NCBI GenBank assembly: GCA_027625915.1
Contig: JANTQA010000021.1
Span: 62,001 to 126,000, forward strand
Direction of reading: 5' to 3'
Source of the DNA: Anaeramoeba flamelloides
Taxonomy: Eukaryota; Metamonada; Anaeramoebidae
DNA length: 64,000 bases
The notes under the pieces were generated by a model. That model did not search any database and was not told where the DNA came from. It worked only from the letters and a program-made list of their open reading frames with translations. Shown here piece by piece: positions 1 to 12,769 of this stretch (position 1 is its first letter; each line of letters opens with the position of its first letter). Position numbers and translations under genes: made by a program.

Positions 1-261
1 ATTTATTTGAATTTATCGGTATTTCAAAGTTCAATAAGAAAGCCAAATTAAATCTTGAAAAACACCATTTCTAATTGATTATGTAAAGATCTTTGGCTTT
101 TGCTGTTCAACTAATAAGTAAAAAATATTTGGGAAATTGAAATTAAAAAATTTCATTTCTTATTTGGAAAATAACAGTATTCTATATGGTTCAAATGTTT
201 CTAAAAATCCTATTTCTAAAATAGTACTAAAAGTTTATCTCTTCAATTAAAAAAGATTTTT

Positions 262-765
262 TATATAGCAGTGAAAAAAATACAGGGCATGAAAAAAATC
301 CCAGGACAAGATTTTTAATTTTTGATATTAGGAAAATATTTGCGTAATTTCATTTATTTTTAATCAATTCCTTTTCTTATGAACCAATTTTTTTATGAGT
401 CAAGTAATAAACCCACTTAAAGTTCATTAAAGTAGGGTGTCTCTAGAATACTCAAGTAATTGTTTGATAGAATAAGTAGATCAACTTTTTTTGAAAAAAC
501 AATAGAGTTTTATTGAGCTTGGCAAGGAATTTGGAAAATGATAATTTTTATTCTTGATTTCTAATTGAATATTGTTTTGAACAAGTATAATTTCATTAAT
601 CATTATTCTAATAAGCGGTCGAGTTATAATTATAAAAGTTTGATTCTTAAAAAAAAGGATTTTCATTTAAATAAAAGAAATTACCAAACAATTTTCCTAC
701 TATTCGCAATTAAAAATCCTGTCTGGGATTTTTTTCATGTACGGTATTTTTTTCACTACTATATA
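262..765. mobile_element. MITE with ~100-bp terminal inverted repeats
   Basis: The left end (from 262, TATATAGCAGTG) and the reverse complement of the right end (to 765, TATATAGTAGTG) stay alignable for about 100 bp, including matching blocks such as CATGAAAAAAATCCCAG. The 504-bp element has no transposase ORF. The TA-rich ends and the CAGTG-like terminus resemble Tc1/mariner-derived MITEs. The superfamily is inference; the inverted repeats are seen directly. Confidence 0.8.
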
Positions 766-1102
766 TTAGGAAAAAATTCAAGAATTTTAATATAATAGAT
801 ACAGCCCGAGACTAATTTAAAGGTTGAGTCATCAACCTAAAGACTTTAAAGTCCAAAAATACCATTCTTAAATTTGTCTCGAAATGTAGATTAGGAGCCA
901 AAACAAATCTATATATTTAAAAAATTAACACCAAGATTATTTTGCACTCTAATTTTCGCCCATTGGAATTGAAATCTTTTTTAGCCAACACTGTGTACCT
1001 TTCTCGAAGTTCCTTGCTTTGGTTAGAAAATCCATTTCTCTTCTCTTCAAAACGCAAACTCTAGAAAATCACTGTTAGCCTTTCTCTAGTATTATGTTTC
1101 GT

Positions 1103-1300
1103 TTGGAAAATCTATAGGCTTTCGTTAGGTTTTTTTGAGTTTTCTATTTATTTGTGAAATCAATAGATTTTCGAAATTAAATAGAAAACCCCAAAAAAAC
1201 CTAGAACACTTCCAAATAAATGGAAAACTCAAAAAAACCTAGAACACTTCACAAATAAAATAGAAAACCTCAAAAAAACCTAGAACACTTAACAAATAAA
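1103..1300. repeat. Fold-back with ~40-bp tandem units
   Basis: Three imperfect direct units contain CCTAGAACACTT, at about 1200, 1238 and 1280, each preceded by AAAACTC/CCAAAAAAA. An inverted counterpart (GGTTTTTTTGAGTTTTCTAT) sits at about 1125-1148, so the array folds back on itself. Its origin is unknown. Confidence 0.6.
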
Positions 1301-1307
1301 CAGACTA

Positions 1308-1390
1308 CCCGGGGAAATCTAGGCACCCCGGGAAACCACGCGTACTCTTGTTGTAACCCATGTCACCCCGCAAAACTGTAACCACCCCAC
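1308..1390. other. GC-rich islet
   Basis: A run of CCCGGGG, CCCCGGG, ACGCG, CACCCCG and CCACCCC words stands out from flanking DNA that is almost pure A/T. It contains a short CCCGGGG/CCCCGGG inverted pair. No ORF or recognised RNA was found. Confidence 0.4.
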
Positions 1391-2153
1391 AAAAAAACCA
1401 AAAAAAAAAAAAAACTTTAAAATATCAATTATTTTTATAATTGGCCATTAAATAACGAACGGGAAATGTGCAAAATAATACACACCAATAAAAATTTGGT
1501 ATCTATATTAAAATCTTGTAATGTATCTAATATTTTCTTAAAAATTGAAAAAAATTCACTTTTTAATTGTAATCATTGGGAATAACATCAAATAATTTAT
1601 GGTTCAATGATCTTTATAAGAGATTTTTTAGAGTTATTTGGATCATATAGAATAGTAATGGGATTTGCCTTTGATAACAGCAACAGACTTTAATTATAGA
1701 TAAATCTAGGTCAAAGCCAATCCCTAAAGATTTAACTGCCAGTATTGATTTTTAAAGATTTTCTTTTCTTTTCTTTTATCATTTTTTACGTATATCAAAG
1801 TGTGATAATCAACCCACTTGGAATCTACAAATAATCATCACACATTTTATTATTATTTTGTGAATATACTGAGCATTTTTTTTTTCATAAAGATTAACGA
1901 TTAAATGATATGTTTATTATTATGCCAGGAAACGTTTATTTATTGTTTTTTTTTTTTAATAATTTATTTACTTCCAATAAACTTTTGATTCAAAAGGAAA
2001 AAAAATAATAGTTATCTATTTTTTTACAAGTGTATTATCTATTATTTTACCAATGAAAAAAAAATAATTGTTAATATAATTTAAATAATCTCAAAACATT
2101 TTCTTTTTAATGAAAAATTTAATTAGGAACTAACCCCAAGTAAATTATTGCAA

Positions 2154-5100
2154 ATGAAAATCGAAAAGCTACAAATGCAACGAATTTCAGAAAACAAACC
2201 AAATCTAGAGCCGACAAAATTGGTGATTGAGGCGCTTCAGAAATTAAACAAGCCCCTGACACGAGAAGAAACAATTGCACAAATTATTAAAACATATCCA
2301 GAACTGTGGAAATGCTTTCTTTCCGTTTATTCCAAAAAGACAGCACTAAGCTCCATTGGATCTTTTTTATTTCAATTACAAAATATGAATTCATATTATT
2401 TTGCTGATCAAAACAAGAAATACCATTTACACCAAAATCTCCAAATTAACAAAATTTTGAATCACAAAAAAAACAACAACAACAACAACAACAATAATAA
2501 CAACAAAGGCAATAATAACGGCAACAACTCCAAAACCAATAACGAGGGGCTTGAAAAAATAGATAATATTACAAATACTATCTTATTAATAGCCGAAGAA
2601 TTAAAAAAAGAAAAATCTTTAATCAAGAATCCGAAATTAATTAGGGGCAGTGTTATTGGTCACAATAGTACTGACAAACAAAACCAAGAAAATGGAATTT
2701 TAACTGATCGAAATTTAATACCAAACCAAAATCAAAATTTAAATACCAAGAATCAGAATATATCTCAAATCAAAACTCAACAAAACGCGAGTAACAAGAA
2801 TGGAAATGAAATAAAATCCCACCGTTATGGTGAATTGGCTTTAAAGGCTTTGGGTAACCCGTCCTCAAAAAATGATATCATTGGAAAGGCCATTGAAATG
2901 TTTCCAGATTTATGGAAGAATTATATCCAAAATTATTCTTTAAATGTAGCAAAGTAAACTTTTTCTTTTTTTTTTTTTTTTTTTCTCTTTCTGCCTTACC
3001 ATTGCGCTTTATATCCACGTTAATATATCCTATTACACATCTAATTGAAAAATAAATTCAATTACACTGTTAATTGAACAATAAATTGAACAAAATTTTC
3101 AATTTGTAATTGTAAAAAAAAAATATTGTTTAAATGAACCATAAAAATTACATTTCCGAGAAAAAAAAAATTTGTTAATTTTATTTATGATCATTATCCG
3201 AACTAATTAATTTATTACCATTGCTTTATTTTTTCTTCCTCATATAATTTTTAATAGAAACAAATTTGGAAATTTTTTAATTAATAGATCTGAAAGCCAT
3301 TCAAAGATATTTCATTACAATAAAAAAACCAACAAATATAGCTTAAATAATAACACCCAACCCGATGAAAAACAAGAAAACGAGACAACAAAAGCATTTG
3401 AAACGATCATTAAACAAGAATTAATTAAACAAAACGTATTGTCACAAACAAATTTAGAAAATAATAACCAAAACCACGAGATCAATAATATTTCGGGTCT
3501 TGACATTAAAAATAATTATAATAATTCTTTGAACAAATCGAAAATGCAGAGCAATGTATCCCACACATTGGATAGAATCACGCGTACACCACCAAACGGG
3601 AACACATGTACAAACACAAATACACGTACAAACACAAAAGACCTGAAAAATAACAGAAAGCCAAGAAATCTTCGAAATAACACAAGTTATCGTAAGACGA
3701 GAAACACGCGTAATTCAAAAAAATTAGAAGAAGGATCTCAATTATTAAATAATGTAACTGTCAAAACCAATTTAAAAAAAACAAATAAAAAGGATAATGC
3801 CAAATTAAGCACTAACGCTAAAAAAAGAAAATTCTTGAACCAATTAATTGATGAAAGAATGGGATCAAGGGAGAAAGGATGGATTTATGGAAAATCCATT
3901 ATTAAGTCACTGAATCGACCCTGCTCAAGAGCAGAGATAATTGATCAGGGGAAAGACCTTTTTTCAATCCTGTGGAGCTGCTACCATGATACATATTCAA
4001 CACTATCAGAAGCTGAAAGCTTTTTTGGTAGGATTCTGATACCATCAAATATTAAAAGCCACGGTGTGAATTTAAAAGACGGCTTATATTTTGCCGATGA
4101 GAAACAACAGAATAATAATAATAATAATAAGATCAAAAAAAATAAAAAAAAAACGAAAGAAAAGGCTTATGTAATAAAAACAAAGCAACCTGCAAGTGAA
4201 AAAAAAAGAAGAATTAGCAAAAGGCTAAAAAACAAAAAAAAAGTTGTCAAATCCTCTGAAAAAGATCCTCAATTACCCCAAATACAAAATAATTTCCAAA
4301 CACTAACCCGAATGCAATTGCAAAAGAATCAACTGGCAATACAATCACAAATACAACAACAGCAAATACAACAACCACAATCTAAACTTAACCAACAATT
4401 TTTCCAAATGAATCCAAACCCAAAAGAGCCAATTTTGAATAATAATAATAATAGTAATAAGAATAACAATACTAATATTCATCAAAAAAGAGAAGATAAG
4501 AAAATAATAAAAGATAATTTTAATAATGCAAAACTAAATCAACTAATATTAGAAAATATAAATATAAACCAAAACCAAAACGAAATACTTAACCATTATA
4601 AACAAAATATTTTTAATAAAAAATTACCAAATAACAATTTAAACAACCACCCAAATATTAATAATACGAATAAATATAAACCCAACACGAACAATGTACA
4701 TAATACCAATACCAATAATTATCAAAATAATACCCAGAAAAATAATTTTAATATCAATGAGACAAATGATAAGAAAAAAGAAAATAATACCAATCATATT
4801 CAAAGACAAAGCGAAGACATTAATCAAAATAATAATCAAAAAATTAATTTTGATTCTTGCCCCAAAGAAGAAAGAAAAAGAACAAGCCGAAAATTTAATT
4901 TTCATTCTTCGGAAGAAACATCACAAAAAAAATTAATATCAAAATCTAAAAAGTCGTATTCACATAAGAAGAAAAGAAGAAGAAGAAATAGAAAAAAAAA
5001 AAGATCATCATATCGACATAACTACAATTCACCAAATTCTCCTTACACGGTTATTTATTCCGATGAAAATGTTCTAGTCCTTGAAGAAGAAGTAGAAGAA

Positions 5101-5316
5101 TTTGACCAAGAACGTTATAAAAACTGGATCTTAAATGCTTACCAAACACTTTTTAGATTGAACCTTGAACCAAAAACTTATAAAAATATTTTTAATGAGA
5201 TTTCAAGAGGTAATCATACAATAATACACCAATTAAACAATATTAATAGAGATGTTGAAAAAGAAAAAATATTAATTCTTCAACTACTATTACAAATTAA
5301 TCCAACAAATAAATAA
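2154..5316 (+). CDS. Asn-rich nuclear-type protein with repeated winged-helix-like units
   Basis: Two exons (2154-2953 and 3258-5316) join in frame across a GTAAAC...AATAG intron to give 952 aa. A unit of about 75 residues recurs with the pattern L-x2-LxxP-x-[ST]R-x-[ED]-I, then [PL]-x-LW-x-C/N-Y, then a Y/F-FAD- or KY-containing wing. Unit 1 is about residues 20-95, unit 2 about 223-300, unit 3 about 466-549, and a weak fourth lies at the C-terminus. The intron cuts unit 2, and splicing restores it, which supports one gene. Between units are poly-Asn and Gln/Asn stretches. A strongly basic patch near residue 850 (KKRRRRNRKKK) looks like a nuclear signal. The helix-plus-wing pattern resembles winged-helix/HARE-HTH folds, so a DNA- or chromatin-binding role is possible but unproven. 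The first in-frame ATG after an upstream stop (2124) is 2154. Confidence 0.75.
2954..3257 (+). other. Intron of the winged-helix-like gene
   Basis: This 304-bp phase-2 intron has donor GTAAAC followed by a T-rich tract, and acceptor TTTTTAATAG. It is placed by the interrupted second repeat unit: the joined protein reads NYSLNVAKNKFGNFL, matching VYSKKTALSSIGSFL of unit 1. Confidence 0.85.
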
Positions 5317-5332
5317 TCTACCCTTATGTTCA

Positions 5333-5380
<48 letters not shown>

Positions 5381-5382
5381 TT
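5333..5382. repeat. (ATT)n microsatellite
   Basis: About 16 uninterrupted ATT/TTA triplets begin 17 bp after the stop codon of the preceding gene, so they probably lie in its 3' UTR. Confidence 0.95.
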
Positions 5383-5871
5383 GTATTGCATTTTATTATT
5401 ATAATATTATTCATAAATATAATTTTAAATTTATGATTATTTATTTATTTTTTTATATTATCAATATTTTCAAATTTAGAATAAGTCTTAATTTGTAAAT
5501 TAATTTAATAAACCATTCATTTTTTATTGCTTTTTATTTACTTTTATTTATTGATTTTTAATTTCTTTGATTGTAACATCCAATACATTTATTTTTTTTT
5601 ATTTAAATGTATTAAAAATAATTTTTTTTTTCAGAATGAAAAGTTTAAAATATCAATTTTTTTTGCAATTTATTTATGATTTTATTCTGAAAAAAAAAAA
5701 AAAGACTGTGAATTTTAATAAGTCTGTTAGAAGAACCGTTTGGAAGATTTAATTATATTTTTTCTTTTGAAAATAATAATAAATAATTTGATTTTATTGA
5801 TGATGATCAAGAACAAATAGGAAAGACAGATAATATTATAACAAAAATAACCGATCTATGATTATCAAAAC

Positions 5872-6137
5872 AAACCACTTGGGCCATATCCGTACCTAAT
5901 CTTGATCAAAAAGTTTCAATTAAGAAGATTTATTTGGAATGAAAATACTCAAATTTCATTATAATATAACCCTGTCTGGGTATTTTTTGTATTTTTTTTA
6001 ATATTTTTTTCGAAATGGATTTTATGTTTGGATTAAGGAATTCTTAAAGAAATTTGATAAGATTCATTTTAAAATAAACTTTCTTAATTAAATTTTTTTT
6101 TGATCAAGATTCGGGTGGGATATGGATCGAGTGGTTT
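5872..6137. mobile_element. MITE/fold-back with ~45-bp inverted ends
   Basis: The left arm starts AAACCACTTGGGCCATATCC and continues to AATCTTGATCAAAAA. The reverse complement of the right arm starts AAACCACTCGATCCATATCC and continues to GAATCTTGATCAAAAAA. The element is 266 bp and non-coding. It is a single copy in this window. Confidence 0.75.
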
Positions 6138-9054
6138 CTTTAAACTTCGATTTTTATCAAACTGTATCAAATATAATAGAGATACGATGTTTTTATTTGT
6201 GTTTCATTTGGTAAGATAAATCACATTAAAAACCTATATTTGATTAAATAATCAGAAATTTAAGAGTAATAATTAAATCCAACATTTCTGATTTGATTTC
6301 CTTTTAGGTATTTTTTCCCTTTTTTTTTTTTTTTTTTATTAGTAAGAAACTTTTTAAAATTTGTTTTTTAACTAAAGAACTATGCTACACTTTAAAAATA
6401 ATTGTACAAGGCCAAAAAAAGTTTTTTATAATTTTAAATAATATTCTAAATATCGTTACAAGTCAATTTTTAACAAAAATGAACCTTTCAAAATTTTTTT
6501 TCTCCTTTTTTGAATTTTTTAGGGTTAATTTTGGATTTTTATTACAAAAAATGTATTTATTGATTTCTTTAATCCTTTATAATACTTTTTATTCATTTTC
6601 ATTAATGAAAAAAGATGTAGTTTACCTAACTTAAAATAAAATAAAGTCAACATATTTTACTTTTTTTTAATTTCATAATAATTAAATCAAAAAAATCAAA
6701 AATTGTTTAAGACATTTTAAAAATACCATCTATCACATAATACTTATTTATGTGTATATAAAGAGTTTATTTTAAAGATAAATTCTAAACTATTTTTCAA
6801 AAATTTTGACCCACTACTTAATGATAATAGGAGTTGGTTTGAGGCTTTATCTCATATTCTTATCAAAAAAAATTTTTAAAATGTTTGATCAGTATCATTT
6901 TTTCTAATTTTACAAATTTTTGTTTTTCTATTTCTAATTTTTGTTTTTTTTTCTTTTTTTTTTTGAAATTTTTGTTTTTCTTTTACAATTGTTTTTTTTT
7001 TTAATTTTTTTTGATATTTTTTTTTTACAAAAGATCCTGTGGAAAATAACAAGATTTCTGAAAACACAAATAATCATTTATAAAACGTGGGATATAATGT
7101 CTTTTAAAATGAATTTAATTATTATCAAAAAATCTTCTTATTAACCTTTTTTTGATTTAAAGTTCAGTAATAAAAAACTGGTAATGCCCATTTCAAAAAT
7201 AGCGACTAACTTTTTTTTTAGTATTTGGTTTTATTTTTTTTTTAATTTTTAAAATATAAAGTTTTTATATATTAAGTATGATTTAAAAGTGAATTATGAA
7301 TCATATTTAATTAATAATTGTTCTTCAATACTACATAATATATTTTTTTTTTCAATTTATTATTTTAGACTGGTCACAATTTTTTTATTGGGGTTTAATT
7401 TAGTATGATAACCCCCCCATAAATCAAATAAGTCTATTATTTTTTTTATCATTCCCCCCTTTCAATAAATGTTATATTTATGAGTACATTTTACATTTTT
7501 TGAATCTTCACGTATCAGAAACAGAATTATTCAAATCATTTCTTAACCTAGTACATTAATATTTCCTACAATATGAGAGTGTAAACCCCACTACTCGAAA
7601 ATAACAGATTGTATTATCCTTAAAAAAAAGTCAATTAAAATAATTAAAATTTGATTCAGGAAAAATAAAAAAAAAAATCATTTATTGATAGTTCTCTGTC
7701 ACAATATTTGGAAAACATAATTTATTTTTTTTTAGTAACCTTTTTACTTCTTCACTGGAAAAAAATAAGGTTATTGGAATTTTCCAAAATAAATCACGAA
7801 ACAATTGAAAATAATATTTTAAAATTAAAATTTTAAATCCTATATTAATTCAATAGATCTAATTCGAGTTTATATCCAATAAAATATTATATTTTTAAAA
7901 AGTTTTCTTTAGAAATATTAATTTTGTAGATACTTCAAATTGAAATTAAAAAAATTTATTTGTTATAAAATTGAAAAAATTCGTTTCTATTTTTTAACCA
8001 TTTTCTCTTATTCTTAAGATTGAATCTTTTTTAACTTGTTTTTATATTTAAATAATTCAATTTTATTCCTTAAAATCTTTAAAAAATTTTATTATTTATT
8101 GTGCTTGGTTTAATTAAAATATTTTGAAAATAAATTTATGATCAGATTTGATTAAAGAATAATTAATAGAAATGTCGGAAATATATAATGGAATACCTTT
8201 TCTAAAATAATACAATATAATAAGATAAAGAAAAAACAAATTGCCATAAAAATAAACTGTTTTAATATATTTTTAATTCTTGATTTTGTAAAGTTTCTTT
8301 GAAAAAATTATCTTTCTTGTACAATTATTCTAAACGAAAAAATCTATTTAAAAAACACCAACCCCCCCGTTCCTATTTTATGAGTTTATTTTTTGATTTA
8401 TTTCAAGGGTATATTTGAACCCACTGCTTGATTCAAAAATAATTAAATAAAATCAAAAATTAAAAAAAAAGTTCAAAATAATAAAAAATTTTAAAGATTC
8501 CACTCTAACTTATTTTTATTTTTTTCACAATTAGATTAAATAACAGTATTTTGGTTTCGCCTTTTTATTATCTCATGATCCCCAAAAAATCTTTTTTCAG
8601 TAAGGTTCCCAACAAATAATAGTTTAAAAAAAACTGAAAAATTTGTATATCTCTTTATCAGATTATTTATTTACAATATTTTTTTTCAAAAAAGTGGTTC
8701 AAATTTTCTAACAAAACAAAATAAAATATAAAACTATTTTCTACCTCTTATCTTAACAATAACTCCTTTTATTTTCCAGTATAATAAAACCATTAAGTAT
8801 ATAAGTACTCTATTACTTTTAGAAAAAAAAATAAATTAAAAATAACGAATCCTTTGAAATAGTTTGTATTTCATAAGGTTTTGCAAATAAATATCAACCC
8901 CCTTAAAAGGTAAAACCTGAAAAATTGAATTACTGTAGATTCATTTGTGCATCAAATTTCGTCTCTAATTTCTCACTGTCTGAGAATATTCTCAAAAACA
9001 AAAACATTTTTATCAAATTAATCATTTTTATTTTTATTTCTTCATTTTCAGATA

Positions 9055-10771
9055 ATGTCAAAAGAATACTCAAACCATTTCGTTAAATTTCTGAATAATT
9101 CACCAACACAGTATCATGTAGTTCGTGAATTAAAAACAATGCTACTTGATTCCGGATTTATTGAGTTAAAAGAAAAAGAAATGTGGTCGGATAAACTAGA
9201 AAAAGGAAAATCCTATTTTTTGACAAGAGGAGATGCTTCAATTGTTGCTTTTTCTGTTGGAGGAGAATTTGATCCTAAAAATGGATTTTCAATAGTGTGT
9301 GCACATACAGATTCACCAGGATTACGAATTAAGCCAGTATCAAAAAAGGAATCACAAGGATCAGTTCAAATTGCTGTTTCAACTTATGGTGGTGGGATGT
9401 GGTTTACTTGGTTTGATCGAGATTTAACTTTAGCAGGAAAAGTATTAGTGAGAAAAGACTCAAAGGTATTTTTTTTATCTTTCACATTTTCATCTTTGCT
9501 TTCTTCAGCCCAGAACAAGACTTTTTTTTCTTTTTTTTTTTTTCCTCGTATTAAGTTCTTAAAAAAAAAAAAAAAAAGAAAAAAATTCCTTATTATTGAT
9601 CTTTTTTTAAAATAAATACACTTGAATCAAAAAGAATAATTCTAAAATTGTAATCCTCTTTTTACATTCTAATTGATACTTAAACAAACATAAAAATGAA
9701 CAAACAAAAAAGGTTACCCAGCATTTAATTCACATAAAAAAACCACTTTTAAACATACCCAATTTGGCTGTTCATCTCCATCATAGTGTCAATAGAAGAG
9801 GATTTAAACCAAATTTTGAAACTAACTTTGTACCCGTTTTAGCAACTGAAATTAGTACAGCACTATTAGATCTCCCAAAAAACGACAAAAAGGAAAAGGA
9901 AAAGCAAAAAGAACAGGAAATAGAATTAGAAAAGGAAAAAGAAAAGGAAAAGGAAAAGGAAAAAATCAAACACCATCCTTTACTTTTAAAAATAATTAGT
10001 GAAGAGCTATCAATTGAACCTGAACAAATTATTGATTTTGACATTTCTGTTGTCCCTTCACAAAGCGCCCAAATTGGTGGATATTTTTCGGAATTTTTAT
10101 ATTCTGATCGTTTAGATAATCTAGTTTCCACTTATACCTCTATCACATCCTTAATTGACTCAAATGACAAATCTTTAGCCACGGAAAAAACTGTAAGGGT
10201 TGCTGTTTGTTTTGATAATGAAGAAATTGGATCAAACACTCTTCGTGGAGCGAACTCGACATTATTAAGAAGCATTTTAAAAAACATCACATATCAATTT
10301 GTTAAAAAGGAGCAAAAAAAAATTAGAAGCGAAATATTTGATATTTCCTTAAGAAACAGTTATTTGCTTTCTGCTGATAGTTGCCATGCTGTTCACCCAA
10401 ATTATACGTCTTATCATGAAAAAAGGCACGTTTGTAAAATTAATGAAGGGATCATCATAGAAACTAATTATGAAGGCGATACAACGACAGAACTAATTAG
10501 CAGGTATATCCTTAAGGCAATAGCCAAAAATAATCAAATATCAATCCAAGATGCTATAATTATAAACGAAACAGGTGGGGGGTCAACATTGGGCCCAATG
10601 TTAAGCACACAGTTAGGAATCACATCTTCCGATATCGGGATCCCAAGTTGGGGAATGCATTCAGTTAGGGAAACTGCAGGCACAACAGATATTTTTAATC
10701 TCAAAAAATTATTTATTGGTTTCTATAAAAACTATTATGATATTTTCCAAACAATCCAAGATATTGATTAA
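9055..10771 (+). CDS. DNPEP: Aspartyl aminopeptidase, peptidase family M18
   Basis: Two exons (9055-9465 and 9722-10771) join in phase 0 to give 486 aa, the usual length for the family. M18 enzymes are dodecameric two-zinc aminopeptidases that release N-terminal Asp/Glu, usually in the cytosol. Diagnostic segments in order: CAHTDSPGLRIKP (His84, zinc ligand), TYGGGMWFTWFDRDLTLAG, IPNLAVHL, GGYFSEFLYSDRLDNL (bridging Asp), CFDNEEIGS (catalytic and metal-binding acids), SADSCHAVHPNY, and GIPSWGMHSVRETAGTTD (metal-binding His). A Lys/Glu-rich insert (about residues 185-210) lies in the domain junction and looks lineage-specific. The 256-bp intron has donor GTATTT and acceptor TTACCCAG. At the exon junction the protein is a few residues shorter than relatives, so a tiny extra exon is possible. 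ATG 9055 aligns with the family N-terminus; TTTTCAG just before it could end a 5' UTR intron. Confidence 0.95.
9466..9721 (+). other. Intron of the M18 aminopeptidase gene
   Basis: A phase-0 GT-AG intron of 256 bp (GTATTT...ACCCAG), T- and A-rich. It is placed by continuity of the M18 fold: LAGKVLVRKDSK then HLIHIKKPLLNIPNLAVHL. Confidence 0.85.
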
Positions 10772-12047
10772 GCAATTTTAATTTTTTTTTTTATAACAAC
10801 GAAATTATACTACCTACACATATATCTTAATATATGAGAACAGTTTTTTTTTTTAAAGAATTTGTTTTAATTATTATAAACATCTAAATTTAATTAGAAT
10901 ATTGTTAAACCTAACTTTTGATTTACTATTTTGATTCAACAAACTCTCATGAATCTTTTGCTAAAAATTGAAGAAAAATCAAAATATTTTAAACATTTTA
11001 TTATTTTTTTAGTTTTTAAAATCAAAATAATTTAAAGACCATTCAAAAGAGTTGAGAAAGTAACTTTTTTCTTGGAAATTTGAACAAATAAAGAAAACCA
11101 TTTTATTTTTTTGGAAAAATTTAAATTAGATTGAATTTTTCATTAGAAAAAAAAATACAAGACCCTTATTTTCTGTACCAATTGTAACACACTCCACCAA
11201 AACAAAATAATTTTAAAAGCTAAATGGAAATTAAAATATTCTTTCAAAGTTCTGAGTTGGGAAATTAAATTTCTTGTTTTTGTTATTTTCTTGAATCAAA
11301 AAATGTGAAAATCTAACTACCACTATACATTCAAGTTATAAATGGTTATCATTCTGGCTTGTATTTGAAAATTTGGAAATCCACTTGATAATAAATAATC
11401 TTAAAAAAGTAAATCTCATGAATGAAAATGAGTAACAAATGACTAATATTTATTAAAGATTTAAATTTTTTACAAAAATTTTACTTCAAAATAAAACAAT
11501 TAAATATGGTTTTCTAGTCTTAAGAACAACTAAATAGCGTTTTATTGTTTATAATTTGTAATTTCAATGGTCGTTTTCGAAAAAAAATAATTACAAATGA
11601 ATAAATTCCTTCTTCTGTTTCTAAAAATTGTTGTATTTGTGTCTATTACTTTTTTTTTTCAAAACACATATATTTTGATAAATCTCTTATGATCATCAAT
11701 CAGAGCACCTAAACTTTTTTATTCTTTAAAAATTCAATTTTCAACAAAAAAAAAACCTTCACAGATTCCAAATTAATAAATTTTTACTTATTTTTTCACA
11801 ATGAGTTAATTTTTTTGGGGTTTATCTTTGATTTTTTATTTTATTAGTTTATTTATCAAAATTCCCCTTTCACTTTTTAATATTCATATAAGGACCAATA
11901 TTATTTTTGGTATCGATTACTGAAAATTAGAAAAAATAAAAAATACTCGTCTTGATGTTTATACTTTCAGAACAAGACTATCTTGTTTTTATTTTTTTTT
12001 ATTTTAATTTCTTCAAAAAATTAATTATCAAAAATAAATGTGTTTAT

Positions 12048-12048
12048 T

Positions 12049-12079
<31 letters not shown>

Positions 12080-12769
12080 TCAGTCAAAGGGGCCCAGTTG
12101 TAATGGTATAATACACGTGTTTAAAGGGTTTGCATAGATATTAGAAGAAAAATTTTATTTTGGAAATTTTTAAAATTGAAATCATTTTTTCACATTTCTA
12201 CACATTTTTGTTTTTTTTTTTCGATTTTTTTTTTAAAAACGTCATTCATTTGCAAAAAATTTTTTATTGCAAGATCAATAGTCACTTGGTAAAAACTTGT
12301 TAGTCTAATGTCATTGAAACCATGTAAAGATTGTTGAGAAATCATATTGATTTCTATTGGAATTCAATTTGATCTTTGATCTTAATATTTGTTTAATAAA
12401 TGTGAAAAATTTTCACTTCATTTTCATTTCCTTTTTCAAATAGAGACCACAAATACCAACAAACTTTGTTTGAGGGCTTAATTTCTAAAAGAAAAGTATG
12501 GAAAATGAAGTGAAAAATGTTTGATATTTATTATTCAAATACCAGTAGAAGTTCAAAACAAACATCGTTGTTTTTCTAAATTGGACCCTAAGAATTTGAG
12601 TTTTTCAATTTTTAAGAAAAGGTATTGATTTATTAATATTCTTTCAGACATGTATCAACATTTCTTTGAGGTGTATTATTCTGTTTATTTCTTATTTGTT
12701 CTTCAAAGGTCAATTATATAAAATAATTGATATTTGAAAAAAAACGTTGGGCCCCTTTGACTGAAACAG

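Larger units (their letters stand above)
1..2153. other. Gene-free upstream region
   Basis: No convincing coding region lies here. The stretch holds a 504-bp TIR element (262-765), a fold-back with tandem units (about 1103-1300) and a short GC-rich islet (about 1308-1390). The rest is A/T-rich with homopolymer runs. Confidence 0.6.
5317..9054. other. Gene-free region, 3.7 kb
   Basis: No convincing exon was found. It holds an (ATT)n tract, a 266-bp fold-back (5872-6137), and near 7362-7403 a sequence resembling the right end of the 14760-15068 repeat family. Poly-A/T runs and T-rich patches fill the rest. Confidence 0.6.

Noticed and set aside
565-795. 76-codon open frame near the left end
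   Set aside because: It lies inside the inverted repeats of the 262-765 MITE and has no coding features.
5333-5382. ATT array as a CRISPR or telomere-like repeat
   Set aside because: It is a simple trinucleotide microsatellite without spacers, in a 3' UTR position.
9781-10131. Minus-strand open frame across the aminopeptidase gene
   Set aside because: It is the antisense shadow of M18 coding sequence (Ser/Phe-rich because of Lys/Glu codons on the other strand).
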